Below are positions 43,740 through 53,745 of a stretch of 64,000 bases of DNA, piece by piece. The DNA comes from Prorocentrum cordatum (lineage: Eukaryota; Sar; Dinophyceae; Prorocentrales; Prorocentraceae). Below the pieces are notes generated by a model. The model ran no database searches and was not told the origin of the DNA. It was given only the letters and a program-made list of their open reading frames with translations. The stretch lies in NCBI GenBank assembly GCA_963575745.1, contig CAUYUJ010014556.1, positions 90,001 through 154,000 of the forward strand, in the 5' to 3' direction. Both the position numbers and the translations under genes were made by a program. How positions within the stretch are numbered: the first letter of the stretch is position 1; each line of letters opens with the position of its first letter.

Positions 43740-45520
43740 TGCAGGGGGGTACCTGGCGCCCCTTGCCCGCGCCATCTCTGCGACTCGGGAATCGCTGCTG
43801 CAACTGGACCCAGTTGACGCTGAGGCTCAGCGCGTCGCTCATGGCCCTCACGTCGGAGTTGTGGTTGCGGAAGGAGCGCAGGAAGCTGGCGCAAGTTTGC
43901 TGGTCGCGTCGTCGCGGGTCGAGTGCGCGCTTGCCGTGCTGCTTGGCGAACGCGTGCCAGGCGCCTGTGAACATCGCGCTTGCCCAGGGTGGCTTGGAGC
44001 CGCATTATCGTCTCGCCAGCGGTCTCCCCGGGGAGACTCCACGGGATGCAGCTGATCTTGGTTCTATACAACTGCTGTCCCGCGTCGGGGTCCAAGGGTT
44101 CGCGCCCCCGGCGCGCGGCGGGCCTCGCTTCTCGAGGCGGGGTAGTCGGCGGCAAGTCCTTGGAGCGGCTGCTGCTGCTGCTGCTGCTTCTGCTTCTGCT
44201 TCTGCTGCTGCTGCTGCGTCCGCCGCCTGTCGTTTGTCGCGCGCCGGGCCCGTCAGCGGCGTCGGCGTCGCCGGGGGCCGGGTGTCGACTCAGGGGCGGC
44301 AGGGGAACTGGGAAGCCGCCAGTCGCCAGGGCCAGGCTGGGCCTCCACCCGTTGCCAGGCGAACGCGTTGGAGGACCGTTGCGGCCTGGCCGTCGCCGCT
44401 CCTCGGTGCTCGAGCCCGCGTCGCTGCCAGGGGGGGGAGGGGCCAGGGTACTGAGAGCCGGCCATCGGAGAGTGGCAGGAGGTGGTCGCCAGTTCGTGCC
44501 CCTGCTCCGATTCCTGTGCAGGCACCGCTTCCGTGCCCTCCCCGCGGGCGGCAGCCGCGTCCTTATCGTGGGGCTCATCAGGCTCCTGCTCCCCTATGCT
44601 GCTCCCCATGCTGCTCTCGCTTGCTACTCTGCGACAGCCCCGCCTGGCTGGGCCCGCCGCCGGAGTCCCCTATGGCGTCGCGCGGCACGGCGGCTGCTCG
44701 GCCGGGAACGCCTGGCGAGGCCATGCGCGTCGGGGCGGGCCGTGCGGTTGGCCTCCAGGCAGGGGCTACATCGCCTCCAGCGGCTGGGGCAGAGAGGAGC
44801 GCTGCCCTGCGGCGTGCGGGGGCAGGCCCCTCTCGATGGCGTTCGCCAGCGGACCTGTGCCTGTGCTCGCTCGTGGGCGCGCCCCCATCTGTAACCGCGA
44901 GGCGGTGGCCAGGAGTGGGGATGCTGCGGGTCGCTCCAGGCGCAGGCGCGTTGTTGGGCACCGGTCCTTTCGGGGCGTCCGTCGCCATCCCCGACGAGGC
45001 CCCGGCTTCGAGAGGGAGTGGCTGCAGCTCGCTGTCCGCTCGGGCAGACTCGCTGCCAGGGGAGGGAGGGCGAGTGGGCGCGAAAGGGTTTCTGTCGACA
45101 AACTGGCGGATGGCCTCGTTGTCCTGCCTCTGCAAGGCTGGTCCGTTGTTCCTAGCGGGCCCAGCTTCTCTAGAAGAGGTCTGCTGGCTCGGGCACTGGG
45201 GTGCGGCGGCGGACGGCCGTGAAACAGCTTGTGTGGCCAGGGCGAGGCCTGGGCCAGGGCTGTCGCGGCAGCCCCCGACTTCGGCTACGGCTGCGGACAC
45301 GGGTTCGTTGTGGGTATTCCTGGCTGCCCTGGGCCCCCCGTCGGTCGGCAGTTCGAGGTCTCCTCGAGTGCTGGTCGCCTCCCTGGCCTCTGTGGTTGGC
45401 CTGCTGAGGCTACTGCTGCGCGGCGCTGTCGGGCTGGGGGGGCCGAGGGGGGGGGGCCGTCCACGTCCATCGGGGAGAAGTCCTCCTGCCCTGAGGGTTC
45501 TGCTGGGTCGCCGAGTGGGC
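43740..45520 (-). pseudogene. Frameshifted protein-coding remnant, unidentified
   Basis: Minus strand, two coding-like blocks. 45150-44950: NEAIRQFVDRNPFAPTRPPS and SELQPLPLEAGASSGMATDA. 44080-43740: LYRTKISCIPWSLPGETAGE and TIMRLQATLGK, then after a frame change near 43975, MFTGAWHAFAKQHGKRALDP, TCASFLRSFRNHN and SDVRAMSDALSLSVNWVQLQ, ending in the GARNGPEETAVSHSA repeat. Between them are Pro/Arg/Ser-rich low-complexity sequence and a CTG run (44165-44220). The block near 43.9 kb looks like a folded domain but was not recognised. A gag-like or host protein are both possible. The 3' end is duplicated at 40250-40400. Confidence 0.4.
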
Positions 45521-45689
45521 ATGGTGCTTCTGCTGTGGCGTGATGGCTGAGGATCGCCGCGCCAGGGGAACTGAGCGGCGGTTCTGCATGGTCCATCGGG
45601 GCTCGGGACTCGTCGACGTCGCCACGGTCCGGTCCAGGGTGCGGTCTCGTGGCGGGGTCGGGGTTCCCGTTGTGGGGATAAGCGTCACG

Positions 45690-47100
45690 TCTTTCTTGTT
45701 CGCCCTCCAGATGGTCGTCTGTCGTCGTCGCTGGGCGTTCGGGTGGTCCGCGCTCAAGGCGGTCGTCGGGGAAGGGGTTGGGGCTCGAGACGCCGCGATT
45801 TGCATCTGGCCTAGCGGGCCCCATTTCACACTGGAAATTCGATAATATCGGAACCGCGTTCCCTTCTGGCCTAACGGGCTCCATTTCAGCCGTGGCAGGA
45901 TCCTCCGAAAGGTCGTCTGTCGTCGTCGCGGGGCGTTGAGGTGGTCCGTGCTCAGGGCGGTCGTCGGGGAAGGGGCTGGGGCTCGGGCAACCGCGATTTG
46001 CATCTGGCCTAACGGGCCACATGGGAAATTCGATAATATCGAAACCGCGTTCCCCTCTGGCCTAACGGGCCCCAGTTCAGCCGTGGCAGGATCCTCTGGG
46101 TGGTCGTCTGTCGTCGTCGCGGGGCGTTGAGGTGGTCCGTGCTCAAGGCGGTCGTCGGGGAAGGGGCTGGGGATCGAGACGCCGCGATTTGCATCTGGCC
46201 TAGCGGGCCCCATTTCACATGGGAAATTCGATAATATCGAAACCGCGTTCCCCTCTGGCCTAAGGGTGCCTTGTTCGCCAAAGGGCGCAGGGAGGCAAGG
46301 GTGCAGGGGTGCCTCTTCGTCGGAGTCGTGGGGAACCACCGCTGCGTTCCCTTCTGGCCTAACGGGCCCAGCTTCTCTTTGAGGGGCCTGCTGGCCGCCA
46401 GGGTTGCCCGCGAGGGCGATGGGGGGCGGCGGGGGGGGGCAGGGGCGCCTTGCTCGCCAAAGGACACGGGGATGCAGGGGTGCAGGGGTGCCTCTTCCTG
46501 ACTGTCAACCCCGTTTCCTTCTGGCCTGGCGGGCCCTGCTGGTCTAGCGGGTCCTGCTTCGCTCCGGAAGGTCTGCTGGCCGCCGGGGTTGCTCGGCGGG
46601 GCATCGGGGCTCGGGCGTCGGAGGGCGCGAAGGCCAGGGTTGCCAGCGAGATGGCGCGCATGCTTTTTAGTCATGTCGGAATTGTGAGGATGTCACCGGG
46701 GAGCTGGCGCCGGGGAGCTGTCACCACGTCGTAGTCGTAGCACTCATCCTCCAACGCCTCCACCACCGATTCCTGACTGTCAGAACCATGAGGAACGTCT
46801 CCGTTCCCTTCTGGCCTAACGGGCCCTGCTTCTCGCTGTGAGTCCGGGCGGTCGTCTGTCGTCGTCGCGGGGCGCTCAGGTGGTCCGTGCTCGAGGCGAT
46901 CGTCGGGGAAGGGGCTATGGCTCGAGGCGCCGCGATTTGCATCTGGCCTGGCGGGCCCCATTCCAACGGTGGCGGGATCCTCTGGGTGGTCGTCTGTCGT
47001 CGTCGCGCGGCGCTGAGGTAGTCCGTGCTCAGGGCGGTCGTCGGGGAAGGGGCTGGGGCTCGAGGCACCGCGATTTGCATCTGGCCTAACGGGCCCCATT
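45690..47100. repeat. Tandem array with GGCCTAACGGGCC and gataatatcg words
   Basis: Three units of about 191-198 bp, marked by gataatatcg at 45841, 46032 and 46230, contain 'gcgatttgcatctggcct', 'gtcgtctgtcgtcgtcgc' and 'tcgtcggggaaggggctgg'. Two shorter units of about 141 bp lie at 46850-47100. Between them are modules with 'gcctgctggccgccagggttg'. Minus-strand frames are open and yield PVRPEGNAVSILSNF-like repeats; because other frames are open as well, coding is doubtful. Confidence 0.75.
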
Positions 47101-47469
47101 TCGCCAGGGTTGGCCTGCCAGGGTTGGCCTGCCCGTGGGGCTCCGCTGGGTCGGCGTAGCTGAGGTTTGGCCCTGCTGGGTCGTGGTTGCCGGCGACGAC
47201 CGCGTCGAAGGGGGCCGGGGGCAGGTCTTCGACGTCCGTCGGGGGCGGCTGTCCTGCCGTCGCACCGTTGTCCGCTCCAGGGCGTGAGCTTCCGAGGGCA
47301 GCGGAGGCCCCGTCGGGGGAGATTGCGCCTTCCCGCGGTGGCACCCTCCAATCGGTGCCCGGACCTCTCGCGGGCTCCAAGAGCGCCCGCTTCCTGAGCT
47401 GCGTCCAGCCGTGGCGGCGAAGGGGGGTGCCCTAACATCGCGACTTCCTGCTGCCCTAACGGGCCCATT

Positions 47470-48990
47470 AACTTGGAAGACCCTGTCAGAATTGCGAGGA
47501 TGCTGCTGCTGACGCCAGGGGGCTGTCACCGCGTCGTTCTCGTAGTCATCGCGCTGCTGCTCCTGGAAGAACATGCCGATGACCGCCGTGATGACCAGGC
47601 GAAAGTTGGCGATCTCAGCCGCCAGCTTCGACCACATCGCTGCGGCGTCGCTGGGCGTCAGCACCTTCTGGTCGAAGTCGTCCGCCGAGGCATCGGCGCC
47701 GGCAGACTGGTCCTGGAACAGCTCGCAGAGCGTACAGTAGGCCGCGATTCGCCCCGAGCCTGCCGCGGGGACTTCGGAGATGGCGCTGAGGTCGTTCAGG
47801 GTGTCCATGAAGGCGAGGCCCTTGGACGGTGACAGGAACCCCGGCAGCTTGCCAATGATCTCCGGGGTGATGGAGCCCATCATCGCCACCATGCTCACGG
47901 GGCCGTGCTTCAGCTGTGTCTGGTGCCGGCGGGCGAAATTGCCCATGCTGCCATCCGCTGCGAACCCAGCGGGATCCCAGAAATCCACGGGGTCCTTCGC
48001 GCACAGCATGCTCTTGACCGTCTCCTGAACTAACATGCCGATGATCGCAATCATGGCCGAGGGAATGATGGCGATCTCAGCCTCCAACTTTGACCGCTTG
48101 GCTGCGGCGTCGCTGGGCGTCAGCGCCTTCCAGCCAAAGTCGCCCGCCGTGGCATCGGCGCCAGCAGACTGGTCCTGGAGCAGCTCGCAGAACGCACCAT
48201 AAGCCACGATTTGCTCCCAGTCCGTCGCGGGAATTTTGGAGAGGGCGCCGAGGCCGTTCAGGACGTCCTCGACCGCGAGGCCCTTGGACGGCGACGGGAA
48301 CCCTGGCAGCTTTCCAGTGATCTCAGGGGTGATGTAACCCATAGTCGCCAGCATGCTCACACGGCCGCGCTTCGGTTCCATCTGGCGTCGGCGGGCGAAA
48401 TCCTCCGTGCTGCCATCCGCTGTGAAACCAGCGGGATCCCAGGAGCCCATAGTCTTGCGACCCCAACTCGCTCTCGGCCGCCTCCCCCACGCCGTCCTCG
48501 ATGCCCCCCGCCGCCACCTTCGTGCCCTCGCCCCCTCCGTCCTCCATGCCCACGTCCTCGTCCTGGAAGAACGTGCCGACGATCGCAACTATGGCCGGAG
48601 GAATGATGGCGATCTCAGCCGCCAACTTCGACCGCTTCGGTGCGGCGTCGCTGGGCGCCAACATTGCAGCCGCAGTCGCCCATCGTGGTGTCGGCGCCAG
48701 CGGACTGGTCCTGGAACAGCTCGCATAACGCGCAATCGGCCACGATCTGCCCCCAGCACGCCGCCGGAATCTTGGAGGTGGTGTCGAGGCCGTCCAGGAT
48801 GTTCTCGAAGGCGAGGCCCTTGGACGGCAGCTTGCCCGTGTTCCCCGGGGTGATGTAGCCCATAGTCGCCAGCGTGCCCGCGAAGCCGTGCCTCAGCTCT
48901 GGGTGGCGTCGGCGGGCGACGATCTCCATGTCGCCATTCGCGGTGAACCCGGCGCGATCCCAAAAGTCGTTACTTGTAGATGCAAGCTGG
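47470..48990 (-). pseudogene. Decayed chlorophyll a-c light-harvesting polyprotein (three LHC units)
   Basis: Three consecutive LHC units are readable on the minus strand, opening with NDFWDRAGFTANGD (Trp codon at 48962), GSWDPAGFTADGS (48441) and VDFWDPAGFAADGS (47979). Units 2 and 3 are 154 codons apart in one frame; unit 1 is joined by two frame changes (about 48650 and 48450). Each unit has a helix-1 block (LATMGYITPE), a middle block AFCELLQDQSAGAD and a helix-3 block KLxAEIA. Intact proteins bind chlorophyll and peridinin in the plastid and are cleaved from polyproteins. Ligand motifs are damaged: helix 1 reads ELRHGFAGT, EPKRGRVSM and QLKHGPVSM instead of E-HGR-AM, and helix-3 NGR is IIP in units 1 and 2 and NFR in unit 3. 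Family assignment is strong; non-function is inferred from the changes. Confidence 0.85.
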
Positions 48991-49019
48991 CTCGCAGCCA
49001 GAAGGCAAACTCCCACGGG

Positions 49020-50230
49020 TGATCACCGAGATGACCGCGAGCAGGGGGGTCCTGCGCCGCGCGATTCCCGGGCGGGCAGTGTATGCAAATGTACACGTAG
49101 CAGATAGCGCCAGCACGCCGAAGACTCCACCAGACAATGCTGACCAGCGACGCCCACAGCAGCCCGAACCAGTTCAAGCCATAGTCCCTGTCGACCTCCC
49201 TGCTACGCAGACCTCGTGTAAACGACAGAGAGCCCTAGCTGTCGACGCCGATGAAATCGGCAAGGTCAACAATCCACAAACTCGTAAGACTCAGCCGAGT
49301 GTGGCTAAGGCACCGCGCGCTTATCTGCAAATCAAGAAAGCCAACGTCGAACAACAGCTCAAAACAAAGCTCAAACCAAACTGGGTAACAACCTGCTCAA
49401 ATTCAAGGGAGCCGGCTTCGCAATGGATAGCGACACAGAGAGCTTCGACCACGACAACGACAAACATAATCTAGCACTGCCACACCGTGCCTGCAAGGAA
49501 TCGGGCGCGGACATCAAGCGCGTTGAAATACGTGCCGAAGATCACCATCGACTCCGCGCCCATAATTTAGAGAACCAGTCGGCCACTGTAGAGGACTCAC
49601 AGCACCCGAAAGGAACAAGTCGATGCCCGTCAGCGCGAAGGCAAGCCAGCCGCTGATGAACTGCCTGGCAGTGTGGGGCTAAAAACCGGCAGCAGACATC
49701 CCAACCACAATAACAGATAGTGGCCTAAATTATCAGAATGGGCATCCCAAGCCGCGCCTTGAACTGAGGAACCAGCTTCACATCAGACGGCAACGATCGA
49801 GAATGCTCACCACCTCCATCCAAACAGTATGATAACGCGGTGCGATATATCAAATCAGTCAACGAAGGCAACGACAAAGAACATCTGGAAGTGCGTCGGA
49901 GAGACATCAGAACACTTGCGAAATAAAACCAACACGATGTAAAACGGCACGTGAGAACCGAGCCATGCGAATTCACGTCAAACTGTATAAACAGCTCGTC
50001 AGCCCTGCAGGCGTACTGTAGGATCAAACCACTATTGCGATTGTGTGCTGAGCCATGAACTGGAATGAGGTCCTCTGCCCCGCAAGCGTGCAATCGTAGA
50101 ACATGTAGTCGATAGTTCCTGCGCCCATCAGGGCAGTCTGGGCCATCCAGCCTCGCCCCAAACCGGATGGCCCCCGAGGCGCCGCCTCGCCTCCCCAACC
50201 GCCTTCACCCCGGGATGCCTCGGGGCGGCT
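49020..50230. other. Lower-GC segment between LHC remnant and Ala-rich ORF; no gene recognised
   Basis: Base composition drops relative to both flanks. Frames of 100-160 codons exist on both strands (for example ending QFKARLGMPILII on the minus strand near 49730) but no family is recognisable. It separates a 'GFWDPAG' fragment (Trp codon at 50262-50264) from LHC unit 1 and so may be an insertion into one ancestral gene. Confidence 0.4.
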
Positions 50231-50880
50231 GGATCAACAGCGCCGGGGACCCGGCGGGATCCCAGAAACCCGCAGGGCCAGCCTCGCCCGGCGGCCGGAG
50301 GTCCAGGCGCGGCCGGCGCCGCAATCGCCGCGCGGCCGGCCGCGGCAGGCGCCGCCGCTGCCGCGGCGCCGCTGCCGGCAGCCCCGGCGGCGAGGCTGGC
50401 GGCGCGGGCCAGGGCCGCCACGGCCACCCAGAGGCCCGCGGCGGCCGCGGCCTCGCCGGCGGCGGCGGCGGCGGCGACGCAGGCGGCCGCCGCGGCGGCC
50501 CGAGGGGCAGCGGCGGCCGCGGCCAGGGGCGCCCCCGGCAGCGCGGCCGCCGCCGCGGCGGCGCCGGCCGCACCGCCAGCAGCAACAGCGGCAGCAGCGC
50601 CACCCGCGCCGGGCGCGCCGGCGGCCGCCGCGTCAGCCCGCGGCGCCAGCCCCGGGGGCGGCGCCGCGCGGCGACAAGCGGCCGCGCGCCGCTGGCGGCG
50701 GCGGCGGGCCGCAGGCGACTCCGCAAGCCAACGGGCCGCGCCGGCGGCGCGGGCAGGGGCGCCCGGGGGCTGGCCCGGCGGGCGGGGGAGGAGGGAGGGC
50801 CGACCTCTGTCCCCACCCCCGCGGGCGGGGAGGCCCCAGGGGCGGCCCCCGGCCGCGGCCGCGCAAGCCGGCTCGGCCAT
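50128..50880 (-). CDS. Ala-rich ORF starting at relict spliced leader
   Basis: The ATG at 50880-50878 directly follows CTCAAG of a spliced-leader remnant, which fixes the start. The 250-codon frame is extremely GC-rich. It starts MAEPACAAAAGGRPWG, has an Arg-rich segment (AARRRRQRRAAACRR) at about residues 57-72 and then long Ala runs to about residue 200. In the neighbouring frame, at 50262, PAGFWDPAG appears, the signature that begins each LHC unit. I infer that this is the presequence of a light-harvesting polyprotein gene, with a frameshift before the first unit. Its length exceeds usual LHC presequences and no clear signal-peptide core is visible, so Ala codon expansion or a different protein remain possible. 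Probably a pseudogene of a retroposed mRNA. Confidence 0.5.
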   Translation of the reverse strand: MAEPACAAAAGGRPWGLPARGGGDRGRPSLLPRPPGQPPGAPARAAGAARWLAESPAARRRRQRRAAACRRAAPPPGLAPRADAAAAGAPGAGGAAAAVAAGGAAGAAAAAAALPGAPLAAAAAAPRAAAAAACVAAAAAAGEAAAAAGLWVAVAALARAASLAAGAAGSGAAAAAAPAAAGRAAIAAPAAPGPPAAGRGWPCGFLGSRRVPGAVDPAAPRHPGVKAVGEARRRLGGHPVWGEAGWPRLP

Positions 50881-50918
50881 CTTGAGCCAGAGCGGCTTGA
50901 GTCAAGGGGGGCTACGGA
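50881..50918 (-). other. Tandem relict dinoflagellate spliced leaders (DinoSL)
   Basis: Read on the minus strand: TCCGTAGCC (50918-50910), a degenerate middle, CTCAAG (50901-50896), then CCGCTCTGGCTCAAG (50895-50881), then the ATG. The established DinoSL ends in GCCATTTTGGCTCAAG and begins CCGTAG. The second copy starts exactly at the CC after that internal AG, the known splice acceptor used when a retroposed SL-bearing gene is trans-spliced again. The truncated copy matches DinoSL at 12 of 15 positions. The first copy is 23 nt against 22, with changes confined to the ATTTTGG part. Confidence 0.8.
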
Positions 50919-51224
50919 ACTGGTGGGGATGCGCGAAGCGTCTGAACTTCTGTCAGGGGGGTCAAAAACCAGGGGACCCCTCCCGCCCCTTGACGCCCCT
51001 TGGAAAAATCTTCAGGGGGGTTAGACACCAGGAGAACCCTTCCCACCCCCCCGACCCCCCCTTCCCCCCCCTGCGGCAAAGAACTGGGAGGTTTGGGCCC
51101 CAACCCTCCCCGCCCCCCAGGACAATTACCCGGGCGGCCCAGACGCCCTTCCCCTTCCCCTTCCCCGGGGAAAATCACGTGGAGTGGGCCGGAGTCCCTC
51201 CCCCACCCCTGGCGCCGCCGCTGA

Positions 51225-51330
51225 CGACGACGCCGACGACACAACGACACCGACGACACAACGACGACAACTACAACGACGACGACGACGCCGACGACAG
51301 CACAACATCAGCAGCGACGATTGCGGCGCA
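51225..51330. repeat. (GAC)n-type microsatellite
   Basis: Imperfect acgacgacg/acaacgacg triplets, followed by a palindromic GGCGCC-rich stretch at 51328-51360. Confidence 0.8.
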
Positions 51331-51374
51331 CCTGGCGCCGGCGCCCGCGCCAGGCGCCGGTTATTGCAGAATCC

Positions 51375-52835
51375 TAGGAGGGCTCGATCCAGCTCTGTGA
51401 TGACGGCTCGACCCACTTCTCATTGCATCCTATTAGGGTTCGCCCCACCTCCCACATAATCTGACTGAGGCTGAACCTAGCTCTACTACAATCATACTAG
51501 GGCCGCGTCCAGATCTGATAAGATTCTACAAAAGGATTTGGTCCAGCTCGAACAGGATTCTGCTACTAGGACTGGGTCCAAGCTCTTATCGAGTCCTGGA
51601 AAAGCTCGGTATCGCTCTGCTGGGTCTTTGTAGGGTTGCATCCACCTCTAATCGAATCGCGCAACAGGCTCGATCCAGTCCTGATAGCATCCTGCTGGGG
51701 CTCGACCCAAACCTAAAACAATCCTGCCAATAAGGCTGGATTGAACTCGAATAGAACCGTGTGGGGCTAGATACAGCTCTGATAAAGCCTCTACTGACTT
51801 GGATCCACCTTACATAACATGTCACCGGAGCTGGGTCCACCTCCAGTGGAATCCCGCAGAGGACTCCATCAAGCACTAATCGAATCCTATCACAAGGCTT
51901 GTAACAAAGCCTAACTAGGACCCGAACGAACTGCAATCGAATCCTACAGGGTTTGACCTGGCTCTTGTAGAACCGTACGAATGTTGGATCTAGCTTAGTT
52001 GGAATCCTACATCGGGTGCGCCCAGCTTAACTGGGATCCTGCAAAGGTCTCGACCCAACTCTAATGTAATCTTGCTACCACGAGTGGATCCAAGGTCTGA
52101 TAGAACCCTAGAAAGGATCGGCCCAGATTTAATGTAATCCTTACATGGGGCTTGATCCAACTGTAATCGAATCCTACTAAAAGGGACGGTCCAACTCTGA
52201 TCGGATCCTAATCGCCCTCGATCCACCTCTAAGAGAACCCTATACTTCTGGACCCAGTTCCACAAGAATGCTGCAAGGGCTGGGCCCACATTTGGTGGAG
52301 TCCTACAAAAGGCTCAATCCAGCTGCGATCGAATTCTGTTACTGGGGCTGGATGCAGCTCTAGTCGAATCCTACTGGGCCCGATAAACTCTCACAGGGTC
52401 CTACACAGGCTCGATCCAGCTCTAATCCAAGCATACAAGGGCTGGATCCAACTCTAATAGCTAGCTTCCCACGGAGGGCTCCCTCCAGCCCTAAGAGAAT
52501 CCCTGTAGGAAGGGATCCAGTTCGAATCGAAGCGTACTGGGGCTTGATCCAACTCTCATAAAACCCTACGCAAGCGGAGTCCAATTATAAAAGAATCCCG
52601 CAAGGGGTAGATCCAGCTCTAGTAGCGCCCTGCGAGGACTGGATCCAATTTTCATACAATCCGGCCAGGATCCTATCCGACAGCTCCGATACAATCCTAC
52701 TGCGGCTCGATCCAGCACACATAGAATCCTACCAGCATGGCTGGGCCCAGCTCTAATATAATCCAATTGGGGCTCGATCCAGCTTGGATATGACCCAGCT
52801 CGGGCTCGAACCCGCCTTAATGGCATCTCGCTAGG
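51375..52835. repeat. 33-bp minisatellite, about 44 degenerate copies
   Basis: Unit close to ggctcgatccagctctaat followed by agaatcctactag. Starts are recognisable at about 51381, 51405, 51437, 51467, 51500, 51535, 51569 and 51602, and so on to 52835, mostly 30-35 bp apart. The divergence between units is high, so the array is old. No coding or RNA feature was seen. Confidence 0.85.
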
Positions 52836-52976
52836 GGTCGATCGTCGTCGTCGTCGTCGTCGTCGTCAGCGTCAACGTCGGCATCGTCGTCGGCGTGGTC
52901 GTCGGCGTGGGCGTGGGCTTGGGCGTGGCTGTGGGCATCGTGGTGGTGGTGGTGGTGGTTGTCGTCGTCGTCGTCA

Positions 52977-53036
<60 letters not shown>

Positions 53037-53065
53037 GCGTTTTCGTCTTCGTCGTCGTCGTCTGC
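52836..53065. repeat. (GTC)n microsatellite
   Basis: GTC triplets with GTG/GGC interruptions, pure from about 52974 to 53036. The Asp/Thr/Val frames across it are artefacts. Confidence 0.95.
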
Positions 53066-53580
53066 GGGCAGGGCAGCAGTGGCTTGGTGGTGGTGGTCTG
53101 GACCGCCCGAATAATTTTCCAAGGGGGGTCTGGGAGCTCCGGATGAGTTTTCGAGGGGGGTGGTTTCTGGGTCTCACCGGAATATACTGCTTTCAAAAAA
53201 GTGGATGGGTCCGAACCCACGGGCCACGGAACCATCACAGATCGATCCAACCCCATAACTACCGCAGAACGATGGGGTCGAATGTTCTGGTAGTGAATTC
53301 TCACGACGTTTCAATTATTCCGCGACGTCGTATCTCCGGGGAGGCCCACTCGGATGCCCTCGGGACGAGTTGCATGAAGGGGGGGGGGACGGAGAGAGGA
53401 CGATGGGATTGCGCTTCAGCAGGGAACAAGTCCAACTGCTCGATTGCCACACTAGGATCGATGCTGTGTGACCCTGTGAAGTAGCTCGCTCCCCTCCAGG
53501 CTGCACAACTGATGTGACTCCGACACTTTCGAGCTGAAGATATCCTCTTTTCCCCCCTCCCTTCATGCCTCGGTGGCGCG
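53066..53580. other. Intergenic stretch, no gene recognised
   Basis: Contains 'gatgggtccgaacccacgg' (about 53204), which folds into a small hairpin, and 'gaacgatggggtcgaatg' (about 53268), similar to the end of the 30052/54862 repeat. No gene was identified. Confidence 0.4.
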
Positions 53581-53594
53581 CCCAGGGGGGAAGT

Positions 53595-53745
53595 GAGAAG
53601 GAGAATGCCTTCTCAGAAGTCTCGGAAGTCCCCGGGTCTTCTGAATAATTTTCTGAACCTTATCCGAAGACACAGAAAGCCGCTCAGAAGGCCGGGGCGC
53701 TTCTGAGAAGACCAGCCGCCTTCTGAGAAGGCCTTCTCCTTTTCA
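53595..53745. repeat. CTTCTGAGAAG palindromic repeats
   Basis: Four or five occurrences of ccttctcagaag / cttctgagaagg and variants within 150 bp, each self-complementary. Confidence 0.7.

Noticed and set aside
53190-53300. tRNA-like sequence on the minus strand (gggttcggaccc followed by a T run)
   Set aside because: The B-box-like word pairs only with its own neighbours; no acceptor stem, D-arm or anticodon arm could be built.
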